Assembly (NCBI RefSeq): GCF_013409595.1
Contig: NZ_JACCBD010000001.1
Coordinates: 434,001-498,000, forward strand
Origin: Leucobacter aridicollis
GTDB taxonomy: Bacteria; Actinomycetota; Actinomycetes; Actinomycetales; Microbacteriaceae
DNA length: 64,000 nt
Reading direction: 5' to 3'
A program made the position numbers and the translations under genes. Positions 26,668 to 37,600 of this stretch are shown here, in pieces (within the stretch, counting starts at the first letter, position 1; every line of letters begins with the position of its first letter). The notes under the pieces were generated by a model that was not told where the DNA came from, made no database searches, and was given only the letters and a program-made list of their open reading frames with translations.

Positions 26668-27183
26668 ATGCATCTCAACCCTTACGGCACCTACGCGGTG
26701 CTGCTCGCGGCCTCGCTCGCCAACGACTGGCCGGCGGACCGGGCCGGGATCGAGGAACGCACGCGCGAGTTTGGCATGACCATGCGGTTCGCCGTCGACG
26801 CTGGCGACCACGCCGGAGTGCGCACCGTCATCGACGAGTGGCTGAGAGTCGTCGACGCTGACGACCCGGAGCGCCGCGCCGAGATCCTGAACCGGCAGAT
26901 GGCCGACGCCGCGGCATTCCCGCAGCTCGTCAATCACGACGGCGAGGGCTGGCACCTGCATTACCGCGACGACAGGCAATCCCTCCCCGGGGTGCTGCGC
27001 TCGGTGATCCCCGTCGGAACGGCCCTGCACCTGACCACTCGGGGCGTCACCCGGCTTGGGCGCTGTGGTGCCGATCCCTGCACGAACGTCGTCGTCGACG
27101 TGACGCGCAACGGCAGGCAGCGGTACTGCTCCGTGCGGTGCGCGAACCGGGCGGCGGTTCGGCGGCATCGCGCGCGGGGGTAG
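26668..27183 (+). CDS. CGNR zinc-finger protein with ABATE domain
   Basis: A 171-residue protein. The N-terminal ABATE-like helical domain (~1-110) precedes a C-terminal CGNR zinc finger: GRCGADPCTNVVVDVTRNGR, then YCSVRCANRAAVRRHR, with four cysteines. Members are stress-responsive transcription regulators in actinobacteria. ATG 26668 lies 6 nt after TGTAAT (26656-26661), so it is probably leaderless. It shares a very short divergent promoter region with the small zinc-ribbon gene. Confidence 0.87.
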   Translation: MHLNPYGTYAVLLAASLANDWPADRAGIEERTREFGMTMRFAVDAGDHAGVRTVIDEWLRVVDADDPERRAEILNRQMADAAAFPQLVNHDGEGWHLHYRDDRQSLPGVLRSVIPVGTALHLTTRGVTRLGRCGADPCTNVVVDVTRNGRQRYCSVRCANRAAVRRHRARG

Positions 27184-27241
27184 TCGCCGCGCGGGGCGCC
27201 AGCGAAGGATCGATGCGGCCGCTGCCCGGCAGCTGCACCGG

Positions 27242-28381
27242 TCAGCCGGCGCGCGGCCCCGCCGCCTCCGCCGTAACGTTATCGCCGGACAGCCATCGCA
27301 GCCAGCCCATTCCCGGATCGCGCTCGAGGATCAGGGCGCGCACCAGGAGCGTCAGGGGGATCGCGAGGATCGCGCCGAGCGGCCCGATGATGAATGTCCA
27401 GAACAGTACGGAGACGAAGCTGAGGGTGAGGCTCAGGCTCACCGCATCGCTCACGAACTTCGGCTGGATGAGCACCTGCAGGAGGACATTTGCGACCGCG
27501 TAGACCGCTACGACGGCGAGCATCAGCGGCCATCCACCGACGACGAGCGCCAGGATCGCGGGCGGCACGAGCCCGAGCACGAAGCCGATGTTCGGGACGA
27601 AGTTCGTGACGAACGAAAGGATCGCCCAGACGAGGGGAGCGGGAATGCCGAGCGCCCAGAGGGCGAGCCCGTCGACGACCGCGACGAGCAGACCGAACGC
27701 CGCGTTCACGACGTAGTAGCGCCGCACGTTGCCGTTGAACTGGGCGAAGCGCCGCACCCGGGGCGCCGCCGCCGGGCCGAACTCGCGTGTCGCCCGCGCG
27801 AACCGCCCGGCGTCCGCAGCCATGAAGATCGCGTAGGCGAAGATGAAGAACAGCGCGGTGAGGACGCCAAGAATGCTGCTGCCGAGTGACGTCGCGTACT
27901 GCACGATCGTTGACGGCGTGAGCACCGATGTGATCGCGTCGGTGAACTGGTCGCTGAGGCCGAGCGACGTGAAGAACTCGAACAGGTTGTCGGCCGTCGC
28001 CCGAAGATCCGCGCTATAGGCAATGACGAGCTGCGTAAACTCCGCGGTCGCAAATGCGAGCATGGCGGCGAGGACCAGCAGGATCGCCCACGAGAGCGCG
28101 ACGACCACTGTGGTCGACACCCAGCTCGGCCAGCCGCGCCGGTCGAGCGGCCGACGGACGGGAGAGCAGATGATGACGATCACCGCGGCGAGTGCGAGCG
28201 GGCCGATGACCTCGCGCGCGAACGACACTCCGGCGAGCACAACGACGGCGGCGGCGAGGCCGAGCAGCACGGTGAGTGACGGGGCCATCGCGGCAGGCTG
28301 GGCTGTTGACGCAGGACGGTCACGGCTCTCTGGCTGCGGCGCTGAGGCGCCGGGGGAGTGCTGGTTCGCGGCGTCGTTCAT
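27242..28381 (-). CDS. AI-2E family transporter (PF01594 type), copy 2
   Basis: A 379-residue protein. A disordered N-terminus (~1-32) is followed by about eight hydrophobic segments. The family core is visible as FVTNFVPNIGFVLGL and VLLQVLIQPKFVSDAVSLS (~255-335), then a P-rich FWTFIIGPLGAILAIPL near the end. It is a distant paralogue of the protein at 14632. ATG 28381 is 6 nt after TACGCT (28393-28388), so it has its own leaderless promoter although it follows the Nudix-LOG gene on the same strand. Substrate unknown. Confidence 0.85.
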   Translation of the reverse strand: MNDAANQHSPGASAPQPESRDRPASTAQPAAMAPSLTVLLGLAAAVVVLAGVSFAREVIGPLALAAVIVIICSPVRRPLDRRGWPSWVSTTVVVALSWAILLVLAAMLAFATAEFTQLVIAYSADLRATADNLFEFFTSLGLSDQFTDAITSVLTPSTIVQYATSLGSSILGVLTALFFIFAYAIFMAADAGRFARATREFGPAAAPRVRRFAQFNGNVRRYYVVNAAFGLLVAVVDGLALWALGIPAPLVWAILSFVTNFVPNIGFVLGLVPPAILALVVGGWPLMLAVVAVYAVANVLLQVLIQPKFVSDAVSLSLTLSFVSVLFWTFIIGPLGAILAIPLTLLVRALILERDPGMGWLRWLSGDNVTAEAAGPRAG

Positions 28382-28433
28382 GCACTTAGCGTAATGGAAG
28401 AGCCGTAGGCGGCGTCAGGTGCGGTGCGCGCGG

Positions 28434-29411
28434 CTACGACCACTTCGGCAGCGGCGGCTGCCACTCGCTGATTTTCGCGAAGAGTTCGGCGGGCTCCGTT
28501 GCGACGATCAGTGCGTCGCGGGCCTCGGGCTTCGAGAAGCCGGCGTCGACCATGGTGTCGATCGCGCGGACGAGCGGCTGCCAGTAGCCGTCGATGTCGT
28601 AGAGGGCGACCGGCTTCGTGTGGATCCCGAGCGTGACCCACGTCCAGACCTCGAAGATCTCCTCGAGCGTCCCTGGGCCCCCCGGAAGCGCCACGAATGC
28701 GTCGGTGAGTTCGGCCATCCGACGCTTGCGCTCGGGCATCGAGGCGACGACCTCGAGGCGGGTCAGTCCGGTGTGGCCGGTCTCGCCTGCGAGGAGTGCC
28801 TCCGTGATGACGCCGAACGCGCGGCCGCCGGCCTCGAGCACCGCGTCAGCGACAGTTCCCATGAGACCCACCTTGCCGCCGCCATACACGAGCTCGATGC
28901 CGGCTCGAGCCATCGCTTCGCCGAAGTCGCGGGCGCCAGCGGCAAACGCCGGGGAGTTGCCGAACGCGGACCCGGTGAACACTGCGAGCCGCTGCGGCGG
29001 TCGAGCGGTGCGCGCGAGTGCGGGGAACACCTGTTCGGTGTTGAGCGGCGCCATCGCGGCGTTTGCCTCGAGCGGATCGGCCCATTCGAGGTGCTCGATC
29101 TCGGCGAGCGGGCGGTCGACGGCAACGTACGGATGCTCGAACACCTGGGCGATGACGTCGCGCTCGGGCTCGTTGGCTGCGGGCGCGCGGAACTCGCCAA
29201 GGCCGCGGAGCCGGAGCGGGTCGAGCTCGACCCCCAGCTCCTCCCGGAACTCGCGAATGGCTGTGTCGCGGGGATCCTCACCTGCCTCGGGCTTACCGCC
29301 CGGGAGCATGAGTGAGTCGGTGCCACGTTTTCTCACGTTGAGGACCTTGCCCTCGGCGTCGCGTACAACAACCGCGCTGACCCTGATGGGTTCGGCTACG
29401 TGGTGGGCCAA
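28434..29411 (-). CDS. Nudix hydrolase-LOG family fusion protein
   Basis: Two enzymes in one 325-residue chain. Residues ~5-125 are a Nudix domain with a complete box (GGKPEAGEDPRDTAIREFRE then ELGV, ~38-60), which hydrolyses nucleoside diphosphate derivatives. Residues ~140-310 are a TIGR00730/LOG domain: FTGSAFGNSPAF, YGGGKVGLMG, PERKRRM and LPGGPGTLEEIFEVWTW, the motif of phosphoribohydrolases that release a base from a nucleoside 5'-monophosphate. The start TTG 29411 is chosen for its GAGGAG SD 8 nt away; GTG 29450 would add 13 residues. It overlaps the pirin-GNAT stop, so the two are co-transcribed. Confidence 0.85.
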   Translation of the reverse strand: MAHHVAEPIRVSAVVVRDAEGKVLNVRKRGTDSLMLPGGKPEAGEDPRDTAIREFREELGVELDPLRLRGLGEFRAPAANEPERDVIAQVFEHPYVAVDRPLAEIEHLEWADPLEANAAMAPLNTEQVFPALARTARPPQRLAVFTGSAFGNSPAFAAGARDFGEAMARAGIELVYGGGKVGLMGTVADAVLEAGGRAFGVITEALLAGETGHTGLTRLEVVASMPERKRRMAELTDAFVALPGGPGTLEEIFEVWTWVTLGIHTKPVALYDIDGYWQPLVRAIDTMVDAGFSKPEARDALIVATEPAELFAKISEWQPPLPKWS

Positions 29412-30811
29412 TCGACGATCTCCTCGTACTCGGGGTGCTTCTTCAGCCACGCCGACACGTAGGGGCAGTACGGGACAATGCGCATTCCCGCGGAGCGCGT
29501 GTCAGCCATGGCTTCGGTGACAAGCGTACCGGCCAGCCCGCGGCCGCCGAACTCGGGGTCGACTTCAGTGTGCACGAACGCGCGGGCGTTGCCGCGGGCC
29601 GGCACCCGGTACTCGGTGAAGCCGGCAAGGGTTTCGCCGAGATAGATCGCGTACCGCGAGGCGTCGGGTTCGTGCGCGACTCGGACTTGCTCTGCTGCGT
29701 CGGACATGGGTGCCTCCTCGGAAGACGGTTGCGGTTCTGAACGGGCAGTGGCGTCGGCTCCCCCCGCGGTCGCGAGGGTCGCGGTCGCCGGGGGCAGCGG
29801 GCCGAGCTTGCTCCGCGGCAGCAGCCGCGCGGTCGGAAGCTCAGGCGCTGGCAGCGGCGGCTCAGGCTCGTCGTCGGGAAGCCCGAAGCGATCGGCGTCG
29901 TCAAGTGCGTTGGCTTCGTCGGCGCTGATGGTGGCCTGCCACGCGTCGCGGGCGGCGGCGACCTCCTCGTGGGAGCCGCCGATGAAGTTCCACCACATCA
30001 CGAGTTCGTCCTCGAACGGGGCGCCGCCAATGAGCAGAACATGCGCGCCGTCAGGGCCAGCGGTGAGGGTGAGCTCGGAGCAGCCGGCGGCGGCGAAGCC
30101 GAGATCTTCCGCGCGGAGCGATGCGCCCGTTGCGTCGCCGGGTGCGATCGCGACCGAGCCGGTATCCACGAGCACGCCGTGCTCGAAGGCGGGATCAACG
30201 TTGAGGGTGAGGCTGGCGCCCTCCGCGAGCGTGAGCTCGGCGCCGACAAGCGGCGTGTGCGTCTCAACGGGGGAGCGCTCGCCGAGCAGCGAGCCGAGGA
30301 ACACCTGCGCCGTGTAGCCCTCGCCTGACACGAGGGGCGGCACGTAGTGGTCGAAACGCTTCACGATGCCGCGGGCGTGCGCGGGCAGCGCGATCCAGAG
30401 CTGGGCGCCGTGCAGCACCGTGGTATCGGGTGTGGACCGTTCCGAGTGGCTGATGCCGGAGCCCGCGGTCATGAGATTCAGCTCGCCCGGCCGCACCATC
30501 GCGTGGTTGCCCGCGCTGTCGCGGTGCTCGATGGTGCCCGAGAACAGCCAGCTGGCAGTCTGCAAACCTGTGTGCGGGTGGGCGCGCACCTGCATACCAC
30601 CGGTCTCGGCGACGTCGTCGGGCCCGTAGTGGTCGAGGAAACACCAGGCGCCGATGAGACTACGACTGCGCTGCGGGAGTGTGCGGCGCACCGGCATCCC
30701 GCGGAGCCCGCCGAGCGGCACCTCGCGTGGTTCGAGCACCTCCACCTCGCCTGCCCTGCCCGGGCCGGCAGCGCAGAGAGTTTCTTCGGGCCGTGACTCA
30801 AGATTGCTCAT
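29396..30811 (-). CDS. Pirin-GNAT fusion protein
   Basis: A 471-residue reading frame. Residues ~25-300 are a pirin (bicupin) with HYGPDD, MQVRAHPHTGLQT, SGTIEHRDSAGN and SHSERS, carrying the iron-binding His and Glu residues. A Pro/Ala-rich linker follows (~310-368). From Met369 comes a small GNAT-like acetyltransferase domain: YAIYLGETLAGFTEYRV, VDPEFGGRGLAGTLV, VPYCPYVSAWLKKHPEY. No stop separates them, but a perfect SD and ATG sit at the GNAT start (29719-29705), so both a fusion and a free 103-residue GNAT may be made. The start ATG 30811 has an AAAGGAG SD and lies 22 nt after the DUF3817 stop. Confidence 0.85.
   Translation of the reverse strand: MSNLESRPEETLCAAGPGRAGEVEVLEPREVPLGGLRGMPVRRTLPQRSRSLIGAWCFLDHYGPDDVAETGGMQVRAHPHTGLQTASWLFSGTIEHRDSAGNHAMVRPGELNLMTAGSGISHSERSTPDTTVLHGAQLWIALPAHARGIVKRFDHYVPPLVSGEGYTAQVFLGSLLGERSPVETHTPLVGAELTLAEGASLTLNVDPAFEHGVLVDTGSVAIAPGDATGASLRAEDLGFAAAGCSELTLTAGPDGAHVLLIGGAPFEDELVMWWNFIGGSHEEVAAARDAWQATISADEANALDDADRFGLPDDEPEPPLPAPELPTARLLPRSKLGPLPPATATLATAGGADATARSEPQPSSEEAPMSDAAEQVRVAHEPDASRYAIYLGETLAGFTEYRVPARGNARAFVHTEVDPEFGGRGLAGTLVTEAMADTRSAGMRIVPYCPYVSAWLKKHPEYEEIVDWPTT
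29705..29719 (-). promoter_or_regulatory. Internal ribosome binding site and start inside the pirin-GNAT frame
   Basis: GAGGAGG (29719-29713) stands 5 nt before an in-frame ATG (29707-29705) whose product MSDAAEQVRVAHEPDASRY begins exactly where a stand-alone GNAT of this type would start. The upstream pirin frame stays open through it. Confidence 0.65.
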
Positions 30812-30833
30812 TGTGATGCTCCTTTCGGAGATC

Positions 30834-31289
30834 CTAACCCTTGGGCACGGGGGGACCCAACCACAGGAGCACCAGGAACACGATCACGACGAGGATCGCG
30901 ATGAGCCCGATCGAGAGGATCGGTCTGCGCAGGATCCAGGCCTGGACATGCTCGACGAAACCGCGTGGCTCATCCCCACCGGGCGCGAGTCGCCACGGGC
31001 CTGCGAGGAGCCCGCGCCTATCAACGGCACGCTCGAACGGGTAGGTCGCAAACGGGACGACCGCGAGGAGGAGCCCGGTGATGCCGAGACCCGGCTTCCA
31101 GCGTTGGTTGATCCAGACGAACACCGTCGAGACGCAGTACGCGAGGAACACGAAGCCGTGGATGCCACCGGCGATGGAGACGGCGCTGGCCGTCACGCCC
31201 GTTGCTCTCAGGATGAGCGCGGTGATGAGGCCGGCCCAGGTGATGACCTCAGCGGTCGCGAACAGGCGGAACAGGTTTCTGGGGCTCAT
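30834..31289 (-). CDS. DUF3817 family membrane protein
   Basis: A 151-residue integral membrane protein. Opening SPRNLFRLFATAEVITW leads into the first helix, followed by IAGGIHGFVFLAYCV, typical of DUF3817 (YdzA-like). A further hydrophobic helix near residue 70 and a C-terminal one (~127-148) complete the topology. ATG 31289 has a GAGAGG SD 5 nt away; the ATG at 31301 does not. It is the first gene of a three-gene minus-strand operon with pirin-GNAT and Nudix-LOG. Function unknown. Confidence 0.82.
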   Translation of the reverse strand: MSPRNLFRLFATAEVITWAGLITALILRATGVTASAVSIAGGIHGFVFLAYCVSTVFVWINQRWKPGLGITGLLLAVVPFATYPFERAVDRRGLLAGPWRLAPGGDEPRGFVEHVQAWILRRPILSIGLIAILVVIVFLVLLWLGPPVPKG

Positions 31290-31675
31290 AGTGCCTCTCA
31301 TCTTGCCCGATCGCGGGTGGGAACTTCCTTGACCCGTAGGTCATAACGATCTTGACACGCCGACCACTTGCGGAGAAACTTCAAAGGCGAGTTCTGCTGG
31401 GCGGAACGCATGAACGCCACGTCAATGTTCTGCCGTGCGGAACACGTGTCTGATTCTTGTAAATCCCAGTTCAAAGCAAGGTTCGCCGACTTTCTTGCGG
31501 GACGTTGGCCGGGTTAGTTCAACACGTGTTGACGCTGATGTTCGGTGACTGTTTCGCCTGAAGTGCGAATCATCAGACTTGCTTTTGTGAATCTTGACGC
31601 TTATCTTCAACGAGTACGCTATGGGTTCCCTGGGGCCCAACGATCAGAGCAGCATCATTGGGGATGGGGATTCGC
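31290..31675 (+). promoter_or_regulatory. 386-bp upstream region of the giant surface protein: palindromes and promoter
   Basis: No gene is seen here, and the DNA is AT-richer than average. ACACGTGT occurs at 31442-31449 and again at 31522-31529, 80 bp apart. The second is the core of a perfect 14-bp palindrome, TCAACACGTGTTGA (31519-31532). A promoter is suggested by TTGACG (31594-31599) with TACGCT (31615-31620, 15-nt spacer) or CGCTAT (31617-31622, 17-nt spacer). The palindromes lie 60-150 bp upstream of it and are candidate regulator sites. A separate TTGACA at about 31352 has no good partner. Confidence 0.45.
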
Positions 31676-34600
31676 ATGTCACGACGGGGTCAGCAGTTTC
31701 GATTGGCGGGAGCGTCTGCCAGAGCACGGAGACGTAGCCTCGGCCGTCTGGTCGCGATGATGCTCGCTGGCGCCGTGATCTACACGGGGTTGCCCACGGC
31801 GGCCTACGCGCTCACCTCCCCGCAGGGAGACGAGGCAACGGTTGAGCCGACGGCGCCGGCACCGACCGAGGCGCCAGAGGCTCCCACGGACACGGAGGAA
31901 TCTGCTTCTCCCGCGACCGAGCCGCAGGCTCCAGTCGGCGACGACGGCGCGCAGGATCCGGCACCGGAGGCTCCGGAAGACGACGCTGTCGTCGGCGACG
32001 AGCCCGCACCTGCCGCGCCCGAGGCCGCGTCGCTCGACGCGCCGGCGGCTGCTGACGTTGCCCCCGCCGCGGTCCCGACACTCAACGGCGGGCCCGGTGT
32101 TGGAACCTCGCCCGGCGCACAAGAATGGCTGATCCAGATCGCCGCGACCGGTGACCGCAACGGCGTGAGCAGCCGGGCAAACCTTGCCGGCGTTGCGTTC
32201 AGCGCGTTCCAGGCCACCAGTCTCACCAACGTCACGAGCCAGACAGCGGTCGCGACGTGTACGACCGACGCGACGGGCCAGTGCTGGATGAAGGTGCCGA
32301 CGCGTGGCTCGAACTCGGGCGCGCCTGGCTACGTCGTGCGCTCCGTCGAGGCGCCTGCCGGCTGGTCGATCCTCTCGACGATGAACACCTCGTCGAACGG
32401 CCTCTCGGTGGGCACCGCGGAGCCGTACAGCTTCTACACCGGCGCCGCCCGCAGCGGGGTCTCCGCAGCCGAGCGCACCTTCAGGCCGCCGACGGGGACG
32501 AACCTCCGTGCGAGCTCGGGGACGTGGTCGAGCGTGCGGAACAACCCGTCGATCCCAGCAGAGTGCGGCATCGACGTCGCCCTGCTCGTCGACCTCTCGA
32601 CCTCGGTCTCTCAGACCAGCGGTGCGCTCCAGCAGATTCGGAACGCCTCGTCCGCCGTCGTTACCGCCCTCACTGGCACGCCGTCGCGCATAGCCCTCCA
32701 CACGTTCGGCACGGTGGCGCCTTCCCCCGGCGCGAACAACAGCTTCCTTGGCCTGACGAGTGTCGCGACTGCCGCGCAGGCGCAAACGGTGAAGGACAAG
32801 GCGAACGGCCTCACCATCGCGGGCTCGACCCAGTACACGAACTGGGACGCTGGCCTGTGGTCGCTGAACACCATGGCGCCGCAGCTGGACGCTGTCATCA
32901 TGATCACTGACGGCCTCCCCACTGTCTACGGCCAGAACGGCGACGGCGCGCGGGCCACCCGTTTCTTCGAGATGGAGAACGCGATCGCTTCGGCGAATGC
33001 GATCAAGGCCCAGAGCGTGAAGATCATGGCCGTCGGCGTCGGCCTCGGCGTCTCCGGGGACTCGCACAACCTCCAGGCCATCTCGGGCCCGACGGCCAAC
33101 TCCGACTACTACCAGGTGACCAACTGGAACAACCTCGAAGCGCAGCTTAAGGCGCTCGCCTCCGCAAACTGCGACGGCACGGTGAACGTCGTCAAGCAGG
33201 TGATTCCTGTCGGCGGAACTGTCGCGGACGCGCAGCCGAAGAACAACTGGGGCTTCATGGCAAACACCGGCGCCGCCGCGGTACGCGTCGACGAGGTCGG
33301 AACGACCTTCGCGACGTCGGCGTCCGGCGCGACCGGCGCGACGGGCGTGCTCGGCTTCCGCTCCAACTTCGACGGCACGACGCAGGCGAACAGGCGCATG
33401 AGCGTCACCGAGACCCTGGGTCTCGAACACACGCTCGCGCCGCAGAACGGCAAGAACGCCGTCTGCACCCGAACCGATACTGGCGCGAGCGTCCCCGTCA
33501 CCAACATCGACAGCGCGACCGCGCCAGGATTCGCGGTCGACCCGATCCAGAACGCCACGATCACCTGCACCGTCTACAACCAGGCGCAGGATCGCTCGGC
33601 GCAGCTCCGCGTCGACAAGGTGTGGAAGTTCGACTCCGACGGCGACGGCACCTTCGAAGAGGTGACCGACCCGAACGTTGCGCCGACGGCGATCCCGGGC
33701 CTGAGCGCTGGGCTGCAGCTCAGCGACAACACTCGCCTGCCGGGCGGCACCGTGAACTTCGGGCAGACAGTCTCGAACCTCGCGCTCGACTCGACGGTCG
33801 CCATCGCGGAGACCGTGAACGGGCTGCCGCCGCTGTGTACGAACACTGCGACCTTCGCTCCCGAGCTTCCAGACGGCAAGATCAAGCTCATCCTCGCGAG
33901 CGACCAGGGCGTCAACACGGTGACGATCACGAACACGGTCACCTGTGAGACGAAGCTCACCCTCGAGAAGTCAGTCTCGGACGGGAAGACCCCGGCCACC
34001 GACTGGACCCTCGACGCGATCGCGCAGGGCGACGCGGCCGATGGCCCGTCGGGGACGTCGGGCTCGAACTCGGCGACCTCGGCGGTGACACCCGGCGTGG
34101 TCTACCCGCTCGCGGAGGAAGCCCTCACGCCGGCGGCGAAGAACTACACGCAGCAGTGGCGCCCGACGCTCCAGAACCAGTGGGGTGCGAACCACGGCGC
34201 GGGCGCGACGGGTTCCTGGGTGTGCGTCGCGGCGACCTCCGTCGTCGACGGGGAACCGGTGTGGGCGTCGAACCAGAGCGACGGCCGTAACGGCGGCGTG
34301 ACGGTGCAGCCCGGCGGTTGGATGAAGTGCACCGCCGTCAACGACCCGAAGCCGACGCTGCAGCTCGTGAAGCAGGTGCAGATCGACGACGAGGTCGAGA
34401 CGGTGCCCGTCGGTGACGATCGCTGGACGCTTGGCGCGAGCTGGACGGCGCCGGTCGCCGTCGGCAACGACGACGCGGCGATCACCCCGTACCCGGGTAC
34501 CCAGGAGGCGCTCTCGGGGCCAGGTGGCGTCGCAGCGACCGAGGTACTGCCCGGCGAGTACTCGCTGACTGAGTCGGCGGCGAAAGCTGGCTTCGAGAAT

Positions 34601-37600
34601 GGCACCGCCTTCTCGTGCGTCGTGAACGACGAGGAGCCGAAGCTCATCGCGGTCGACTCCGACGAGACGCTGCACCTCGGTGCGGGCGACAACGCTGTGT
34701 GCACGATCGTGAACACCGCGCTCCCCTCGCCCCTTACCATCGAGAAGAGCGACGGAGCCGTCGCCCAGCTCGCCGACGGCACGTGGCAGATCGACTACAC
34801 GATCGCCGTGAAGAACAGCGGCCAGGTCGGCAGTACGTACACGCTCACGGATACCCCGGCGCTCGGCGCAGGGTTCGCCGTCGAGGGCGGATCGTGGCGC
34901 GACGCCGCGGATCCCGATACCGAGATTCCCGCACCCGCCGTAGACACCGCGATTGCCGCGGGCGCCGAGCACACCTACATCTACAGGGTCATCGCGAGCT
35001 TCGATGACACCGTTGAGAACCCGTCTCTCACCTGTGACCCGGAATCGGGCGGAGCGTTCTTCAACTCCGCCACCGTCGAGTTCCCCGGCGGGAGCGCGAC
35101 CGACACCGGCTGTGGCGAGCCCGCGAGCCCGACAGTGGTGAAGACCGCGGTCGCCCCGACACAGAACGCTGACGGAACGTGGGGCATCAGCTACGAGCTG
35201 AAGGTCACGAACCCATCGAACATCCCGCTCGCATTTACGCTCTCCGATACCCCGAAGGCAGCGCCAGCAGGCACGTCGATCGCCTGGACGTCGATCACGC
35301 CGAGCACTGGCACCGTGTCCGGCGATTGGGTGACCGACGGCCAGGGCGTCGTCGCCACGGGGGTGCTCGCCCCGAGCGAGACCCGCACGTACACGATCTC
35401 GGGCGTGCTCACCGTAACGGCGACCGCGGACCCGGCGACGCTCATCTGCGACACCGGCGGCGAGGACGGCCTATGGAACACGGCCGTCGTGACCAACGGC
35501 GTCGGCACCGACCAGTCGAGCGCGTGCGCCGAGATCCCGTCGGCGACCGCCAAGGTGACGAAGTCGGTGACGAGTAAGACTCAGCTCGCCGACGGCACCT
35601 GGCAGATCGTCTACGCGGTGACCGCGACGAACCCGCTCGGCCCGATCGCCGCGATCTACTCGCTCACCGACACGCTGAACTTCGGCGGAGACATCGAGGT
35701 CACCTCGGCGCAGTGGACCGGCCCGGCGGCGACGACCGGGACGTTCACCGACGGTACGGCGACCCTTGCGACGAACCGCACCCTTGCGGCGGGCGCCACC
35801 GATAACTTCACCGTGACCGCGGTCGCAACGATCGACCCAGCGGCGTGGACCGCCGAGCAGTCAACGCTCGAGTGCGAGGCCGAGGGCGGCGCCGGCGGGT
35901 TCCTGAACACGGCGACGATCGCCGTCGCCGGAGCGACCTCCGACGCGAGCGCGTGCGCCGAGCCCGACCTGCCGACGATCACGAAGACCGCGGTCGGCGC
36001 GGAACAGGACGCGACGGACCCCGAGTTGTGGCACGTGAGCTACACGCTGACGGTCACCCCGGGCACATCTGACTCGTTCTACTCGCTCACCGATACGCCG
36101 GCGTTCGCCGGTGGAGTCACCCTCGGTGATGGAACCGCGCAGCGGACCGACACTGATCCGGTAGGGGCCGAGATCGCGATCACGAGTGGCGCGAAGTTCA
36201 CCTCAGACCCCGTCGCGATCGGCGACGCCGACGAGCCCCACACCTGGCTCGTGAGCTGGGAGGCGCGCCTCGGCGACGTCGCCGCGGATGACGCGGCGTG
36301 TGGCGAACCAGGATCGGGGTTCTTCAACGCGGCGGCCCTCGTGCAGGGCGACGACGTCGTCGGCGAGAGCGACGCCTGCATCCCCGTTCCCCAGCCGGCG
36401 CAGCCGACGATCACGAAGACCGTCACCGGCGCGAGCCAGCAGCCCAATGGGGACTGGAACGTGGCCTACGACCTCACGGTGACGCTCCCCGCCAAGGGCG
36501 AGCGCAACCCAGACGGCCTCTCGGCGAAGTACGACCTCAGCGACACGCTCGCCTACGGCGCGGGGATCGCCGTGCAGTCGGCGTCGTGGACCGGCCCGGC
36601 CGGCGCCTCAGGCGACTTCGACGAGGCGACATGGTCGGCAGACCTCGCCACCGGCGCGACGATCGCCGCGGGCGACACGCTCACCTACCAGGTGACCGCG
36701 GTCGCACGGGTGACGGGCGAGGCGATTGAGAACGGCACGACCGAGTGCGCCCCCGAGGGCGAGGCCGGCGGCTTCCTCAACACCGCGAAGCTCGTCTCCG
36801 GCGGACAGACCACCCCGGTCGAAGCGTGCGCCGAGCCCGAACTGCCGACGATCACCAAGACCGCGGTCGGGGCGGTGCAGGACGAGGCCGATCCTGATCT
36901 CTGGCGCGTGAGCTACCTGCTCACCGTGACCCCGAGCGGCTTTGACACCTCGTACACGCTCACCGATACGCCGGACTTCGCGCAGGGCATTCAGCTCGGC
37001 GACGGCACGGCGCAGCGCACCGACACCGATCCGGCGCAGGAAGCGTTCGCGATCTCGTCGGGCCAGCCGTTCACCGGCGGACCCACGGAGATCGGCGCCG
37101 ACGACCCACCCCACACGTGGCTCGTCACGTGGGAGGCACGCGTCGGAACCGACGTCTCCGGCGAGCTCACCGAGTGCGAAGGCCCCGGCACCGGGTTCTT
37201 CAACACCGCGGAGCTGAAGCAGGGCGACACCGTCGTCGGCGACGACAGCGCGTGCGCGCCCGTCGAGGATCGGGTCTACCCGCAGGTCACCAAGACCGTG
37301 GCGCAGACCGCGCAGCGGCCCGACGGCAGCTGGACGATCGACTACGACCTCGTCGTGACGCTCGCCGAACAGGGCGAGGCGAACCCACAGGGACTGTCGG
37401 CGAAGTACGACCTCGCCGATGCGCTCGCGTTCGGCGGCGGCATCACCGTGCAGTCGGCCTCGTGGACGGGGCCCGCCGGCGCAGAGGGTGACTTCGATTC
37501 CACCGGATGGAGCGCGAACATCGCGGCCGGCCAGGGCATCAAGGCCGGCAGCACGCACACCTACAAGGTAAGCGTCACCGCTGAGGTGCCCGTCGGAGCC

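Noticed and set aside
28434..30811. Frameshift or sequencing error explaining the two fused genes
   Set aside because: Both domains of each protein are complete and in frame with plausible linkers; no disrupted motif is seen, though an error that removed a stop cannot be excluded.
31658..31675. TTG 31658 or ATG 31664 as start of the surface protein
   Set aside because: ATG 31676 gives the better signal-peptide start and spacing to the G-rich SD-like run, but the other two remain possible.
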